Of a stretch of DNA of 64,000 bases, positions 11,536 through 20,656 are shown piece after piece. This stretch comes from Hydrogenispora sp. GTDB lineage: Bacteria > Bacillota > UBA4882 > UBA10575. The first letter of the stretch is position 1. Each line of letters starts with the position of its first letter. The stretch spans positions 30,368 to 94,367 of the forward strand of contig DUQQ01000011.1 in NCBI GenBank assembly GCA_012837705.1. The letters run 5' to 3'. Made by a program: the position numbers and the translations under genes. Below the pieces are notes generated by a model. It was not told where the DNA came from and searched no databases. It saw only the letters and a program-made list of their open reading frames with translations.

Positions 11536-11561
11536 AAAAAACCCACCCCTTTAAGGGTAGG
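11536..11561 (-). terminator. Intrinsic terminator downstream of ORF 11566-11916
   Basis: Minus strand CCTACCC-TTAAAG-GGGTGGG followed by TTTTTT. Confidence 0.65.
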
Positions 11562-11565
11562 CTTT

Positions 11566-11916
11566 TTATTTTTTATAGTAGAAAAGATAGCCGTTCGGTG
11601 GTGACGAGCGGATTTCCTTGAGCGAAGGCAAGGTGTGCATTAAACGAAACTCAAGGCGAATAAAGGTGTCAAAATCCAAGATCCATTCTAATTCAGCCAG
11701 GGCCACGCGGCGCAGTTCACCGTCTTTCCGAAAGAGAATCTCCATTTCCGTTCCCGGTGGGAGGTGCGCCTTTCTGATGTCGGCAAGGAGTTCAGGCTCA
11801 ATTCCTTCTACGGGGTAGGATAAGTGGTAGAAAAAACCGCTGCCTAGCGTGGAAATGGTCTCTGGCGTCCAGTCTTTATTCACGATCAAGCGAACGCTCT
11901 TTTTCCTGGTTCCCAC
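11566..11916 (-). CDS. Hypothetical protein, 116 aa
   Basis: GTG start preceded by AGGAGAAAGGGGG; no family recognised. Confidence 0.6.
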   Translation of the reverse strand: MGTRKKSVRLIVNKDWTPETISTLGSGFFYHLSYPVEGIEPELLADIRKAHLPPGTEMEILFRKDGELRRVALAELEWILDFDTFIRLEFRLMHTLPSLKEIRSSPPNGYLFYYKK

Positions 11917-12120
11917 TTTTGTCCCCCTTTCTCCTTGCGGTGGTTATTCAAGGTATGGTGTCCTACTAGAAAATACCAGTCTGTCCTTCGCGCGGTTAAT
12001 TCCAGCAAATTAGGCTAGGGTTACCGCTGCGAAGGACCAGGCGCTGTTTGCCTCAGGGCTTGTCGCCCACCTGGCTTTGCCCGATCTGACCTCGTTAGAT
12101 CAAAGCTGGGCGATGACCTT
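11917..12120 (-). ncRNA. Candidate structured 5' leader RNA of ORF 11566-11916
   Basis: Minus-strand TATAAT at 12131-12126. Bulged hairpin at 12112-12064 (CGCCCA-GCTTTG-GATCT / AGATC-ggg-CAAAGC-cagg-TGGGCG) and long hairpin at 12037-11983 (GTCCTTCGC / GCGAAGGAC plus GCGG/CCGC). Confidence 0.45.
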
Positions 12121-12141
12121 AAAGTATTATATGAAAGGGGG

Positions 12142-12174
12142 AAAAAAAGGGTGTCACCAAGGGGTGACACCATG
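12142..12174 (-). terminator. Intrinsic terminator, minus strand
   Basis: GGTGTCACC-CCTT-GGTGACACC then CTTTTTTT on the minus strand. Confidence 0.8.
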
Positions 12175-12237
12175 AGCGGTAATAATCGATGTATCAAGCC
12201 CACCCAAAGAGGCCAACACTACTTGGGAAATAGTCAT
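12154..12237 (-). pseudogene. 27-codon ORF resembling the argininosuccinate synthase (ArgG) N-terminus; remnant or leader ORF
   Basis: Translates MTISQVVLASLGGLDTSIITAHGVTPW*; ArgG N-termini read VVLAYSGGLDTSII. AAAGGCGG lies 8 nt upstream of the ATG. Confidence 0.45.
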
Positions 12238-12528
12238 CGTTATGGCCGCCTTTGCGCTGTGATTCTAATTATATAAAGAGCGAACGTCCAAAAGCCATTT
12301 TTGCCCTTTCGTAATCTGCCGTTGAAACACGATATGGTCGAGGTTAAATTTTTACAAAAATAACGCATAATCTTGCAGGAAGCCGTTCTTTTTCACAGAA
12401 TTTAAAAAAGAGTTATCCTCTGTGCATCCCTGTTCCGCTCTGATGCCCACAGGCACTGAGGGACGCAAAGGAGGAAATCTTCGGGTACAATCCGGTATTT
12501 ATAATTATTCTGCTAGGAGGTTGGTAGA

Positions 12529-13842
12529 GTGAAGAAAAAAGTGATTATCATGGGCGCGGCAGGAAGGGATTTCCATAATTTCAACACCTTTTTCCGGGAT
12601 AACGAGAATTATGAGGTCCTGGCCTTTACCGCAACACAGATCCCGGATATCCACGGGAGAAAATATCCGCCGGCATTGAGCGGGCGGCTCTATCCGGAAG
12701 GGATCCCCATTTACGACGAGGAGGATTTAGAGGCCCTGATTAAGGAGAACGGCGTGGACGAAGTGATCTTTGCCTACAGCGATGCCTCCCACGAATATGT
12801 GATGAATCGGGCCTCGCTTGTCTTGGCCGCTGGTGCGGATTTTCGACTGATGGGGCCGGAGACTACCATGCTTAACGCCAATGTTCCGGTGATTTCGGTC
12901 TGCGCCGTCCGGACCGGCGTCGGCAAAAGCCAAACCACCAGAAAAGTAGCGCAGATTATTCAGGAAATGGGGAAAAAATTAGTTGTCATCCGCCACCCTA
13001 TGCCCTACGGTGACCTGGAAAAGCAGGCCTGTCAACGGTTTGCCACCTATGAGGACTTGGATAAACACGACTGTACCATTGAAGAACGGGAGGAGTATGA
13101 ACCCCATATTGAAAAAGGCTTTGTGGTTTATGCCGGTGTCGACTACCAACAAATACTAGCCGCGGCGGAGAAGGAGGCCGAAGTCATCCTGTGGGACGGC
13201 GGTAATAACGACCTGCCCTTTTACCGTCCTCTGCTCAATATTGTCCTTGTCGATCCGCACCGGCCCGGGCATGAACTACGCTATCATCCTGGTGAAACCA
13301 ACTTCCGCATGGCCGATGTCCTGCTCATCAATAAAATCGAAACCAGTTACCCTGAGAATATCGACAAGGTTCGGGCCAATATCCGGCTGGTCAACCCAAA
13401 AGCCACCGTCATTGAGGCTGCTTCGCCCATCTTTATTGACCAACCCGGTCTTTTGGCCGGTAAACGGGTTTTAGTGGTGGAGGACGGTCCCACCCTTACC
13501 CACGGTAACATGGCATACGGTGCCGGTACCATTGCTGCCAACAAATACGGCGCCGCTGAACTGGTTGACCCCCGCCCCTACGCCGTGGGCAGTATCATCG
13601 AGACCTTCGCCCGGTACGGCCACCTTTCCAATGTCCTTCCGGCCATGGGCTACGGTAAAAAGCAAATTACGGAACTGGAGGAGACGATCAATCGGGCGGA
13701 CGCCGATGCGGTAGTCATTGGTACCCCTATTGATCTCCGGCGTCTGATTAAGATTGATAAACCGGCGGTTCGGGTCCGTTATGAACTGCAGGAGATCGGC
13801 GAACCGACACTGGAAGAGATCATCAAGGAAAAGCTGGGATAA
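12529..13842 (+). CDS. Cyclic 2,3-diphosphoglycerate synthetase-like protein
   Basis: 437 aa; MKKKVIIMGAAGRDFHNFNTFFRDN..., P-loop GVGKSQTTRKVAQ. Confidence 0.8.
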   Translation: MKKKVIIMGAAGRDFHNFNTFFRDNENYEVLAFTATQIPDIHGRKYPPALSGRLYPEGIPIYDEEDLEALIKENGVDEVIFAYSDASHEYVMNRASLVLAAGADFRLMGPETTMLNANVPVISVCAVRTGVGKSQTTRKVAQIIQEMGKKLVVIRHPMPYGDLEKQACQRFATYEDLDKHDCTIEEREEYEPHIEKGFVVYAGVDYQQILAAAEKEAEVILWDGGNNDLPFYRPLLNIVLVDPHRPGHELRYHPGETNFRMADVLLINKIETSYPENIDKVRANIRLVNPKATVIEAASPIFIDQPGLLAGKRVLVVEDGPTLTHGNMAYGAGTIAANKYGAAELVDPRPYAVGSIIETFARYGHLSNVLPAMGYGKKQITELEETINRADADAVVIGTPIDLRRLIKIDKPAVRVRYELQEIGEPTLEEIIKEKLG

Positions 13843-13853
13843 GAAATTCCGAC

Positions 13854-13886
13854 AAAGATCCCTACCCCAAAAGGGTAGGGATCTTT
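13854..13886 (+). terminator. Intrinsic terminator
   Basis: 14-bp stem AAAGATCCCTACCC / GGGTAGGGATCTTT. Confidence 0.85.
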
Positions 13887-14003
13887 GTTTAGGTTGTTGT
13901 AATAACGGAGGAATTTCCATACGAAGCTGGACTTGACCAGAGAGAAAGACGGTTAATAATTGTTACGTAAAAAAACGCAAATAAAGTTCAAAAAAAGGAA
14001 TAG

Positions 14004-14249
14004 CTACTTTTGGGCTGGTTGGTCCGGTTCGGAGTTTATAGGAAAGGCGGCCAAGAGAGATTTGGCTTGGGGCCAGTCTTCTGCTGGAACTTGAATTTTG
14101 AGGCCGAGGGCACCTCCGTAAATCAAACCGAAATTACGGTCGGGAATGAAGCAGGTAATCCCGGCACCGGCGAGCAGACTTTTGATCAAGTCGGCTTCCA
14201 AGGGGTTTTGGACTTCCGTAAGTGTCCGCCATTGGGTTTGGGTAGACAT
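14004..14249 (-). CDS. DUF2007 putative signal-transducing protein
   Basis: 81 aa; TLTEVQNPLEADLIKSLLAGAGI...LKIQVPAEDWPQAKSLL. Confidence 0.75.
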   Translation of the reverse strand: MSTQTQWRTLTEVQNPLEADLIKSLLAGAGITCFIPDRNFGLIYGGALGLKIQVPAEDWPQAKSLLAAFPINSEPDQPAQK

Positions 14250-14286
14250 GATCTATCCCTCCTCTTTCCGCAGGAAACTGTGGATG

Positions 14287-14317
14287 AAAAAACCGCCTGT
14301 CCTGGAGAGACAGACGG
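14287..14317 (-). terminator. Intrinsic terminator downstream of the DUF1540 gene
   Basis: Minus strand CCGTCTGTC-TCTCCAG-GACAGGCGG then TTTTTT. Confidence 0.75.
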
Positions 14318-14326
14318 TGTTGGTTC

Positions 14327-14533
14327 TTAGGCGTTTTTGGGTTTGAAGGTCCGGCAGTAGGTGGCCTTCGATGTTTCAGCCTCGCCATAACCTTCACCCA
14401 ATGTTCCGATCTCCATATCCAGGTTAACCTGTTGGTTGTCAACCTCAATGGTATCCGCAGCACAGAGGTTATTCTGCTCCCAGTATTGACAGCTATCAAC
14501 GTAGCATTTTACTTTTACTTCTTTCTTCGGCAA
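14327..14533 (-). CDS. DUF1540 domain-containing Cys-rich small protein
   Basis: 68 aa; VKCYVDSCQYWEQNNLCAADTIEV...TYCRTF. Confidence 0.8.
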   Translation of the reverse strand: MPKKEVKVKCYVDSCQYWEQNNLCAADTIEVDNQQVNLDMEIGTLGEGYGEAETSKATYCRTFKPKNA

Positions 14534-14578
14534 TCTTTTCGTCCCTCCTTTTTTTTAGTTTGCCCGCCCGGTATTTTT

Positions 14579-15325
14579 TTATACTCGAGCGGTAAGGAAG
14601 AGGATAAGGAGGCGGGCGCTGCCCGCCCCCAGGGCAAGCCCGGCGAAGGCCGACGGCCATCCAGCGAGGCGGATGGCAAGGGGGATCATTTCAACTAAAA
14701 CAAGGATGAGCATGGCACCACCAGCGAATCCCAAAGCTGTGGCCGACCAGGGGGTGGCGATCTGGCCGAGGACGCCTCCGAGGAAAGCACCGATCGCCAT
14801 GGGGCCTTCAGCCCAGAATAAAGTACGGATGATCGACCCCCACTTGGTTTTTCCCAAACGTAAAGTGGTGGCGACCGCCATCCCTTCTGGGATATTGTGT
14901 AGTGCCATCAAGAGGGAGAGTCGCCACCAAAGTGCGGAAGAGGGATCGTGGGCGAAAACGGTTCCCACAGCCAAACCTTCCGGGAAATTGTGTAAGGCGA
15001 TACCAAGACCCAATAAGCGACCGGCTTTCCGAAAACGGGCGTCCTCAATGGGGCCGGTGGTTTCTTGGTCAAGTTGCCGGAGGACGAGCAGAAAAAGGGC
15101 ACCGCTCGTCATACCGGTCAACGTGTGCACCGGGCTGAGGTTCCAAGCTTCCGGGAAGAGATCCCAGATGACGACGCCAAGCATTATCCCGCCGGAAACA
15201 CCCATTAACATGCTCTGTTGTTGCCGGGTTACCGTCGGCCATAATCCGGCCGCGACGCCACCTAAGCCGGCCCCACTGACCCCAACCAAAAAGCCGAGGA
15301 GAGCGGCGAAAAAAACCAGAACCAA
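14579..15325 (-). CDS. ZIP family metal transporter
   Basis: 248 aa; LGIALHNFPEGLAVG and ALHNIPEGMAVA motifs. Confidence 0.92.
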   Translation of the reverse strand: MVLVFFAALLGFLVGVSGAGLGGVAAGLWPTVTRQQQSMLMGVSGGIMLGVVIWDLFPEAWNLSPVHTLTGMTSGALFLLVLRQLDQETTGPIEDARFRKAGRLLGLGIALHNFPEGLAVGTVFAHDPSSALWWRLSLLMALHNIPEGMAVATTLRLGKTKWGSIIRTLFWAEGPMAIGAFLGGVLGQIATPWSATALGFAGGAMLILVLVEMIPLAIRLAGWPSAFAGLALGAGSARLLILFLTARV

Positions 15326-15432
15326 TCTTCTTCCCCCTTTTATCTTCCATCTTATTCATGGCTTGCGCCAGGATATGCTCCGGCTGGAGCGGGGAGAATA
15401 AAGGCAATCGTCGACAAGAGAGGTGGAGGTAC

Positions 15433-15873
15433 GTGTCGATTATTTTTTTGTTGATTGCCGGTTTGGCCGGTGCATTAATGGCCGTCCAAGGCTGTCTCAA
15501 TTCGTATTTGGGGGAAAAACTGGGGTTAATTCCGGCGGCTTTCAGTGTCCAACTGCTTGGAACATTGACGGTCGGCGGGCTTCTCCTCCTGTTTTTCAAA
15601 GGGGGATCTTTCCTCGGCGTGGTGGGAGAGATCCCCTATTATTACTGGCTAGGAGGGCCCATTGGGGTTGCGATCATCTACGGAGTCGCGGTGGCTATTT
15701 CGAAAATAGGGGCGGGTAATGCCACCACCGGAATTATCTTTTTCCAGCTGCTTACGGCGTACTTAATCGACCATTTTGGCCTTTTCAAACAGGAAGCGGT
15801 ACCCTTCACGGGAGGGAAAATAATCGGTATTCTCTTGATGGTCGGTGGAGCCTTTCTTTTGCTTCGGCGCTGA
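15433..15873 (+). CDS. DMT (YdcZ/DUF606) family membrane transporter
   Basis: VSIIFLLIAGLAGALMAVQGCLNSYLGEKLG...; GTG start after GGTGGAGGT; the ORF track start at 15358 is probably too long. Confidence 0.8.
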   Translation: MSIIFLLIAGLAGALMAVQGCLNSYLGEKLGLIPAAFSVQLLGTLTVGGLLLLFFKGGSFLGVVGEIPYYYWLGGPIGVAIIYGVAVAISKIGAGNATTGIIFFQLLTAYLIDHFGLFKQEAVPFTGGKIIGILLMVGGAFLLLRR

Positions 15874-15986
15874 CGGAAATAGGATTTTTGTGTGTGTTCT
15901 GCGCTCCTTCCTCCCTCGCGTCGTCCCTATTCCTACTTGCTGCTGACGCTGCAAGTCAAAGCGATGGAGGAATAATCCGATTAAAA

Positions 15987-16008
15987 AAAACCGGCCGAGG
16001 CCGGTTTT
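15987..16008. terminator. Bidirectional intrinsic terminator
   Basis: AAAACCGGC-CGAG-GCCGGTTTT with T-rich flanks on both strands, between convergent genes. Confidence 0.8.
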
Positions 16009-16058
16009 GTCGTTTGTGGAATTCGCAGACGGGCCGGTGCCTGTCCGCGGGTGGGTTT

Positions 16059-17528
16059 TTATTTAATCTGGACGCCTTGTTGGTCGATCCGGTGGATGCG
16101 TTCCTCTTCCCCGGTGTCGGCATTGAGGTAAACCCGGTAACGGTTTTGTCCGATGCGCCCGATACACTCGTAAGCCAGGACCTCTTCGTACTGATCGTTC
16201 AGGATCACCGCCTCTTTTACGGTTTCCACGTTAAAGCGTTTATTTAGCCGGCTTCGGGCTTCGGTTATCGAGAGGCGCGGGGAAGCAATTTTGCGCTGTG
16301 GATCATGGAAGGTTAAATAGGACATGGTTTCGACCCCCATGATCTCGCCGTCGTCGAGGGCGACTTGCACTTTGATCATCTCCGGATAGATAATGGTGTC
16401 TCCCTGTTGAGAACAGAGGGAAACGACGGCCACATTGCGGTATTCTTCCGCCCCGACGGGGGTTAATCCGCGGTAATCCCGGCGTTCCAGGTATTTCTGG
16501 GCGGCGGCTTTCGCTTCCTCCAACGAAATCTTTTGCGCAGAGACGCCTCTTTCTTTTAGCATCCAGGCCACGTGCCCGCCTTTTACGGTCAGTGCTAAGC
16601 GGCCGCTAGAGGCGGCTTTACCCTTGTCGTTCTTTTTCTTTAAGGTGTAGAGATACAGGGGATTATCGCCGTTAATCTTCTCGTCATAGGCGACTTCATA
16701 CTGGGCTTCATCTTTATTCACAAAACCACTGGCAATCTCCCTTCCTTGTTCCTGGGAGATTTCGGCACCGGTAATGCCTTTCGGGTCCGGTCTAAGGTTT
16801 AATAAGTTGCCTTCCATCTCCGGTTCCGGCAGGCGTTTAAAACCGTCTTCCATCATCATAAAACTTTTGGTGATCTTGTTGGTCTCTAAACGGTCGGAAA
16901 CATCGGCCGCCAGGGCTGCGCTAGAGAGGCGATCGACCCGCAACCAGCGCTCGTCCGCTTCCAGCACGCTTTCTTGGAGGTCGACCAACTGGTCAGCGAG
17001 GTAACGGGCTTGTTGATATAAAGTGTTTAAAGTATCCCAATCGCGGTCGGATAGATACTGTACCCCTTCCCCGGTCACTGCGGGCACCGCCGCATCGGTG
17101 TTTGTGTTTTGGTTTAGTTTGGCCACAATATTATGGGAGAAAGCCCCGACCTTTGCTAAAAATTCTTTGGTCTTACCTAGTTCAACCGATGTTAATGGCA
17201 ATTGCCCCAAATCTTCTTGGGAAAGATAGGCTTGGCGCCAAATATCGGAAAAGGTCTTTACCAAGTGCGGACGGGAATTGGAGACGAGGGCTTCCGCCAG
17301 TTTGTTTTCCAAGTCCCCAACATGGGCAGATAATTCGGAGAAGGATCGGTTATATTGGTTTTCCGCCTTGATTTCCCAGTTCCTTCTGGCCCGAAACTGG
17401 GTGAAGCCCCAGACCAAAGAGGCGACTAGTGCCACGGCCAGTAAGGGAATGGTCATCCGCGAGCCGAAACGGTCCCGCTCTTCTCCGCGGTTTTCCTGAT
17501 TATTTTGCTCATGATGCTCTTCCGCCAA
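16059..17528 (-). CDS. ypeB: Germination protein YpeB
   Basis: 489 aa; N-terminal TM, YpeB repeats, C-terminal PepSY-like part. Confidence 0.88.
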   Translation of the reverse strand: MAEEHHEQNNQENRGEERDRFGSRMTIPLLAVALVASLVWGFTQFRARRNWEIKAENQYNRSFSELSAHVGDLENKLAEALVSNSRPHLVKTFSDIWRQAYLSQEDLGQLPLTSVELGKTKEFLAKVGAFSHNIVAKLNQNTNTDAAVPAVTGEGVQYLSDRDWDTLNTLYQQARYLADQLVDLQESVLEADERWLRVDRLSSAALAADVSDRLETNKITKSFMMMEDGFKRLPEPEMEGNLLNLRPDPKGITGAEISQEQGREIASGFVNKDEAQYEVAYDEKINGDNPLYLYTLKKKNDKGKAASSGRLALTVKGGHVAWMLKERGVSAQKISLEEAKAAAQKYLERRDYRGLTPVGAEEYRNVAVVSLCSQQGDTIIYPEMIKVQVALDDGEIMGVETMSYLTFHDPQRKIASPRLSITEARSRLNKRFNVETVKEAVILNDQYEEVLAYECIGRIGQNRYRVYLNADTGEEERIHRIDQQGVQIK

Positions 17529-17642
17529 TCTTTCTACCTTCCTTTCTACTATTTGGGTTGGACAATTTCATGACTAATATTCCCCAGAGAAGTTAAGCTA
17601 TGCAAGGAAAAAATAAAGCAGAGGGTGTTTTCCGGAGTGGGC

Positions 17643-17671
17643 TTGACAGCAGCGCAAAACTTCTTTATAAT
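17643..17671 (+). promoter_or_regulatory. Predicted sigma-A promoter for the IMPDH gene
   Basis: TTGACA-N17-TATAAT, 35 nt before the ATG. Confidence 0.85.
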
Positions 17672-17705
17672 TGATAGAATTTAAAGAACGGATGGAGGTT
17701 GTCAA

Positions 17706-19214
17706 ATGGCTTATTTTTATGACGAACCAAGTCGCACCTTCAGTGAATATTTGCTTCTACCCAATTTAACCACTAAAGATTGTATTCCGGAGAATGTTAG
17801 CCTGAAAACACCGATTGTCCGGTTTAAACGGGGGGAAACCTCACCTATCCACCTGAATATCCCCCTTGTTTCCGCGATTATGCAAGCGGTCTCCGGTGAG
17901 CGGATGGCGATTGAATTAGCAAGAAGTGGAGGGCTTTCCTTCATCTATGTCTCCCAACCCATCGACTCCCAGGCGGAGATGGTAAAACGGGTCAAAAGCT
18001 ACAAAGCCGGTTTTGTGGTTAGTGACTCCAACTTAACTCCCGAACATACCCTGGCGGATGTGTTGGCGCTGACCGCGAAGACGGGCCACTCTACCATTGC
18101 CATCACCGATGATGGATCGCCCAGCGGGAAGCTTTTGGGGATCGTCACCAGTCGGGATTACCGGAAAGGCCGTACCCCGGAAGAGACGAAAGTGAAAGAG
18201 TTTATGACCCCCTTTGCCGAAATGGTTTACGGGAAGGAAGGGCTCACCATATCCGAAGCCAATGATTTAATTTGGGAGCATAAAATAAACTGTTTACCGG
18301 TCATCGATGAGCAGCAGCGGTTGAAGTACCTGGTTTTCCGGAAGGATTACACTGCCCATAAGGAAAATCCGCTCGAGTTGTTGGATCAGCATAAAAGACT
18401 GATGGTGGGCGCCGGGATTAACACCCGGGATTACCATGACCGGGTGCCGGCGTTGGTGGAGGCGGGAGCAGATCTGCTTTGTGTTGACTCCTCCGATGGT
18501 TTCACCGAATGGCAGTTTGAGACGATTAAAACCATTAAGGAGAAGTACAAAGGAGAGGTTAAAGTCGGCGGCGGTAACGTGGTGGACCGGGAAGGCTTTT
18601 TATATCTGGCGGAAGCCGGGGCTGATTTTATTAAGGTTGGGATTGGCGGCGGTTCGATCTGTATCACCCGGGAACAGAAGGGAATCGGGCGGGGACAAGC
18701 CACGGCGGTGATTGAAGTGGCGAAGGCGCGGGACGAATACTACCAACGGACCGGGATCTATATCCCCATCTGTTCCGACGGGGGAATTGTCCACGACTAT
18801 CATATTGTTCTGGCGTTGGCGATGGGGGCGGATTTTGTGATGCTCGGTCGCTATTTTGCCCGTTTCGACGAGAGCCCAACCCGTAAAATTCGGCAAGGAA
18901 TGAACTACGTGAAGGAATACTGGGGTGAAGGTTCAAACCGGGCACGGAACTGGGCCCGCTATGACCAGAGCGATGAGGAACGGTTAACCTTTGAAGAAGG
19001 GGTTGACTCCTATGTCCCCTATGCTGGAAAACTAAAAGATAACCTCGATGGGACCCTGGCCAAGATTAAATCGACGATGTGTAACTGCGGGGCGCTGACC
19101 ATCCCTGAGTTACAGCAGAAAGCCCGTCTCACCTTAGTCTCCCCGCTTACCCTACGGGAAGGCAGCGCTCATGATGTGATCCTCCGGAAAGAAACCGATC
19201 ACGATTTTTCTTAA
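17706..19214 (+). CDS. guaB: IMP dehydrogenase
   Basis: 502 aa; CBS pair, [32 protein letters not shown]. Confidence 0.95.
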   Translation: MAYFYDEPSRTFSEYLLLPNLTTKDCIPENVSLKTPIVRFKRGETSPIHLNIPLVSAIMQAVSGERMAIELARSGGLSFIYVSQPIDSQAEMVKRVKSYKAGFVVSDSNLTPEHTLADVLALTAKTGHSTIAITDDGSPSGKLLGIVTSRDYRKGRTPEETKVKEFMTPFAEMVYGKEGLTISEANDLIWEHKINCLPVIDEQQRLKYLVFRKDYTAHKENPLELLDQHKRLMVGAGINTRDYHDRVPALVEAGADLLCVDSSDGFTEWQFETIKTIKEKYKGEVKVGGGNVVDREGFLYLAEAGADFIKVGIGGGSICITREQKGIGRGQATAVIEVAKARDEYYQRTGIYIPICSDGGIVHDYHIVLALAMGADFVMLGRYFARFDESPTRKIRQGMNYVKEYWGEGSNRARNWARYDQSDEERLTFEEGVDSYVPYAGKLKDNLDGTLAKIKSTMCNCGALTIPELQQKARLTLVSPLTLREGSAHDVILRKETDHDFS

Positions 19215-19229
19215 CCTGTGGATAGAACA

Positions 19230-19256
19230 AAAAGCCACCGTTACGGTGGCTTTTTT
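19230..19256 (+). terminator. Intrinsic terminator
   Basis: AAAAGCCACCG-TTA-CGGTGGCTTTTTT. Confidence 0.8.
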
Positions 19257-19301
19257 AACTGGTCTGATCAGTGATTTTTAGCTTTGGTTTAAGAGCCGAA
19301 A

Positions 19302-20630
19302 CTAATCACGCCGGATTTTTCGGGCTTCGAAATAAAACCGTTTCTCATCGGCTTCCCCCATGGAAAAGGTTTTACGGGGTAAAGCGCCGTCGCGGATGAC
19401 CGTTTTAAAGAGGTCATGCTTGTTTAAAGGGGGTAGTAATAGGCCGAGGTTACCTGGTTGTTGTCCCAGGGTTCTGACGTTATCATCGCCGTGGATATAG
19501 TCGATTCTGCTTTCCGGATGGCGGCGGAGATAAGCGTCGAGAAAAGGCTGTAAAGTGCCGACGGTCAGGACCGAAGTGGGGTCGTCAATGACCACCGTCC
19601 CGGTAGTTGTTGCGGAGCAAAAGTGGAAATACTGGACTTCAGGGTTATCCGGTGCATTCAGCTCTCCTGTGTTTATAATCCGGCAACGGAGATCCCTTTG
19701 CAGTTCACGGAAGAACTGGTCAGCGTCGATATTGAACAATAAACGATGGATCGGGTGGAAGATCAGCCCTTCATCGTAAAGATTGACCACTTCCACCAGG
19801 CAGTAACGGGCAGGGTGGTCATGTAGGGTGTTCGGATCGGCGGTTTGCTGTTTGATCTTCTCCCAAATTGCTTTGGCCGTTGCCAACGAATGGTTTCCGT
19901 CACCGACGGCGAACAGAAGGGGTGCTTCCGCTGCACCGTATTTGGTATCGGTGACCTCCGGTTCGATCAAGCGGGCCAAAGCTTGGCAAATTTGGTTGAG
20001 GAGCGCCGGGGCCGTCACATGGTAACCGGCGAGGTGTCCACCGTTCATCATTAGCTCAAAATCGTATAACTGCGGTAAATCCGGGATGTGTTGGAAAAGG
20101 GGTTCGATTACGGTTTGTTCCGGATCATCGAGGAGGAGCATAATATGGGGTACCTCCAAAATCCCTCCTTCCCGGATTTTGATGCGGGGAGGTAAGCGGT
20201 CGGCGATCGTCTCTTCGGTGGGGCGGATTAAACTTTTGGCCCCTTGCTTGTAATCGTATTTTTCCAGATCAACCGCGAGGAGTAACCCTTTGCGGGACGG
20301 GACATGGGCGGTTCGCCGGTCCAGGAGGACCAGTCCGGGCGCTAGAGGGACCAGGATTTTTTCGGCTAAGAAGGTCTGCATCCGCCCGTTAATCTGTTGG
20401 ATTTTGGTCTCGACCTCCGGGTCGTCTAAGTAGACCTCGGGCAGGATCAGATCCAGAGTCGAAGGGGAAGCACCAATCTGTCTTCTGACTTCTGCCCAGT
20501 ATTCAGGGTTTGAGGTATATTGGTCGCAGGCGATCACCGCCCATTTGCTCAAGTCGATATGGGCGGCAGGCACCAAGACCGCTGGAATCTGGATACCCAG
20601 GTCGGCGGGGTTAATCAATGAAAAACACAC
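19302..20630 (-). CDS. DUF1015 family protein
   Basis: 442 aa; VIACDQYTSNPEYW..., FAVGDGNHSLATAKAIWE, IDYIHGDD. Confidence 0.85.
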   Translation of the reverse strand: MCFSLINPADLGIQIPAVLVPAAHIDLSKWAVIACDQYTSNPEYWAEVRRQIGASPSTLDLILPEVYLDDPEVETKIQQINGRMQTFLAEKILVPLAPGLVLLDRRTAHVPSRKGLLLAVDLEKYDYKQGAKSLIRPTEETIADRLPPRIKIREGGILEVPHIMLLLDDPEQTVIEPLFQHIPDLPQLYDFELMMNGGHLAGYHVTAPALLNQICQALARLIEPEVTDTKYGAAEAPLLFAVGDGNHSLATAKAIWEKIKQQTADPNTLHDHPARYCLVEVVNLYDEGLIFHPIHRLLFNIDADQFFRELQRDLRCRIINTGELNAPDNPEVQYFHFCSATTTGTVVIDDPTSVLTVGTLQPFLDAYLRRHPESRIDYIHGDDNVRTLGQQPGNLGLLLPPLNKHDLFKTVIRDGALPRKTFSMGEADEKRFYFEARKIRRD

Positions 20631-20656
20631 TCCTTTGCTTTAAAAGATACGCGGGC

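Noticed and set aside
11945-12120. 6S, SRP or RNase P RNA gene
   Set aside because: No SRP GGAAG apical loop, no RNase P GAGGAAAGTCC, and a multi-hairpin fold instead of the 6S central-bubble rod.
14673-15401. 242-aa plus-strand ORF
   Set aside because: Antisense shadow of the ZIP transporter gene; Lys/Arg/Pro-rich, no SD.
15069-15599. 176-aa minus-strand ORF
   Set aside because: Overlaps the ZIP gene and antisense to the DMT gene; not protein-like.
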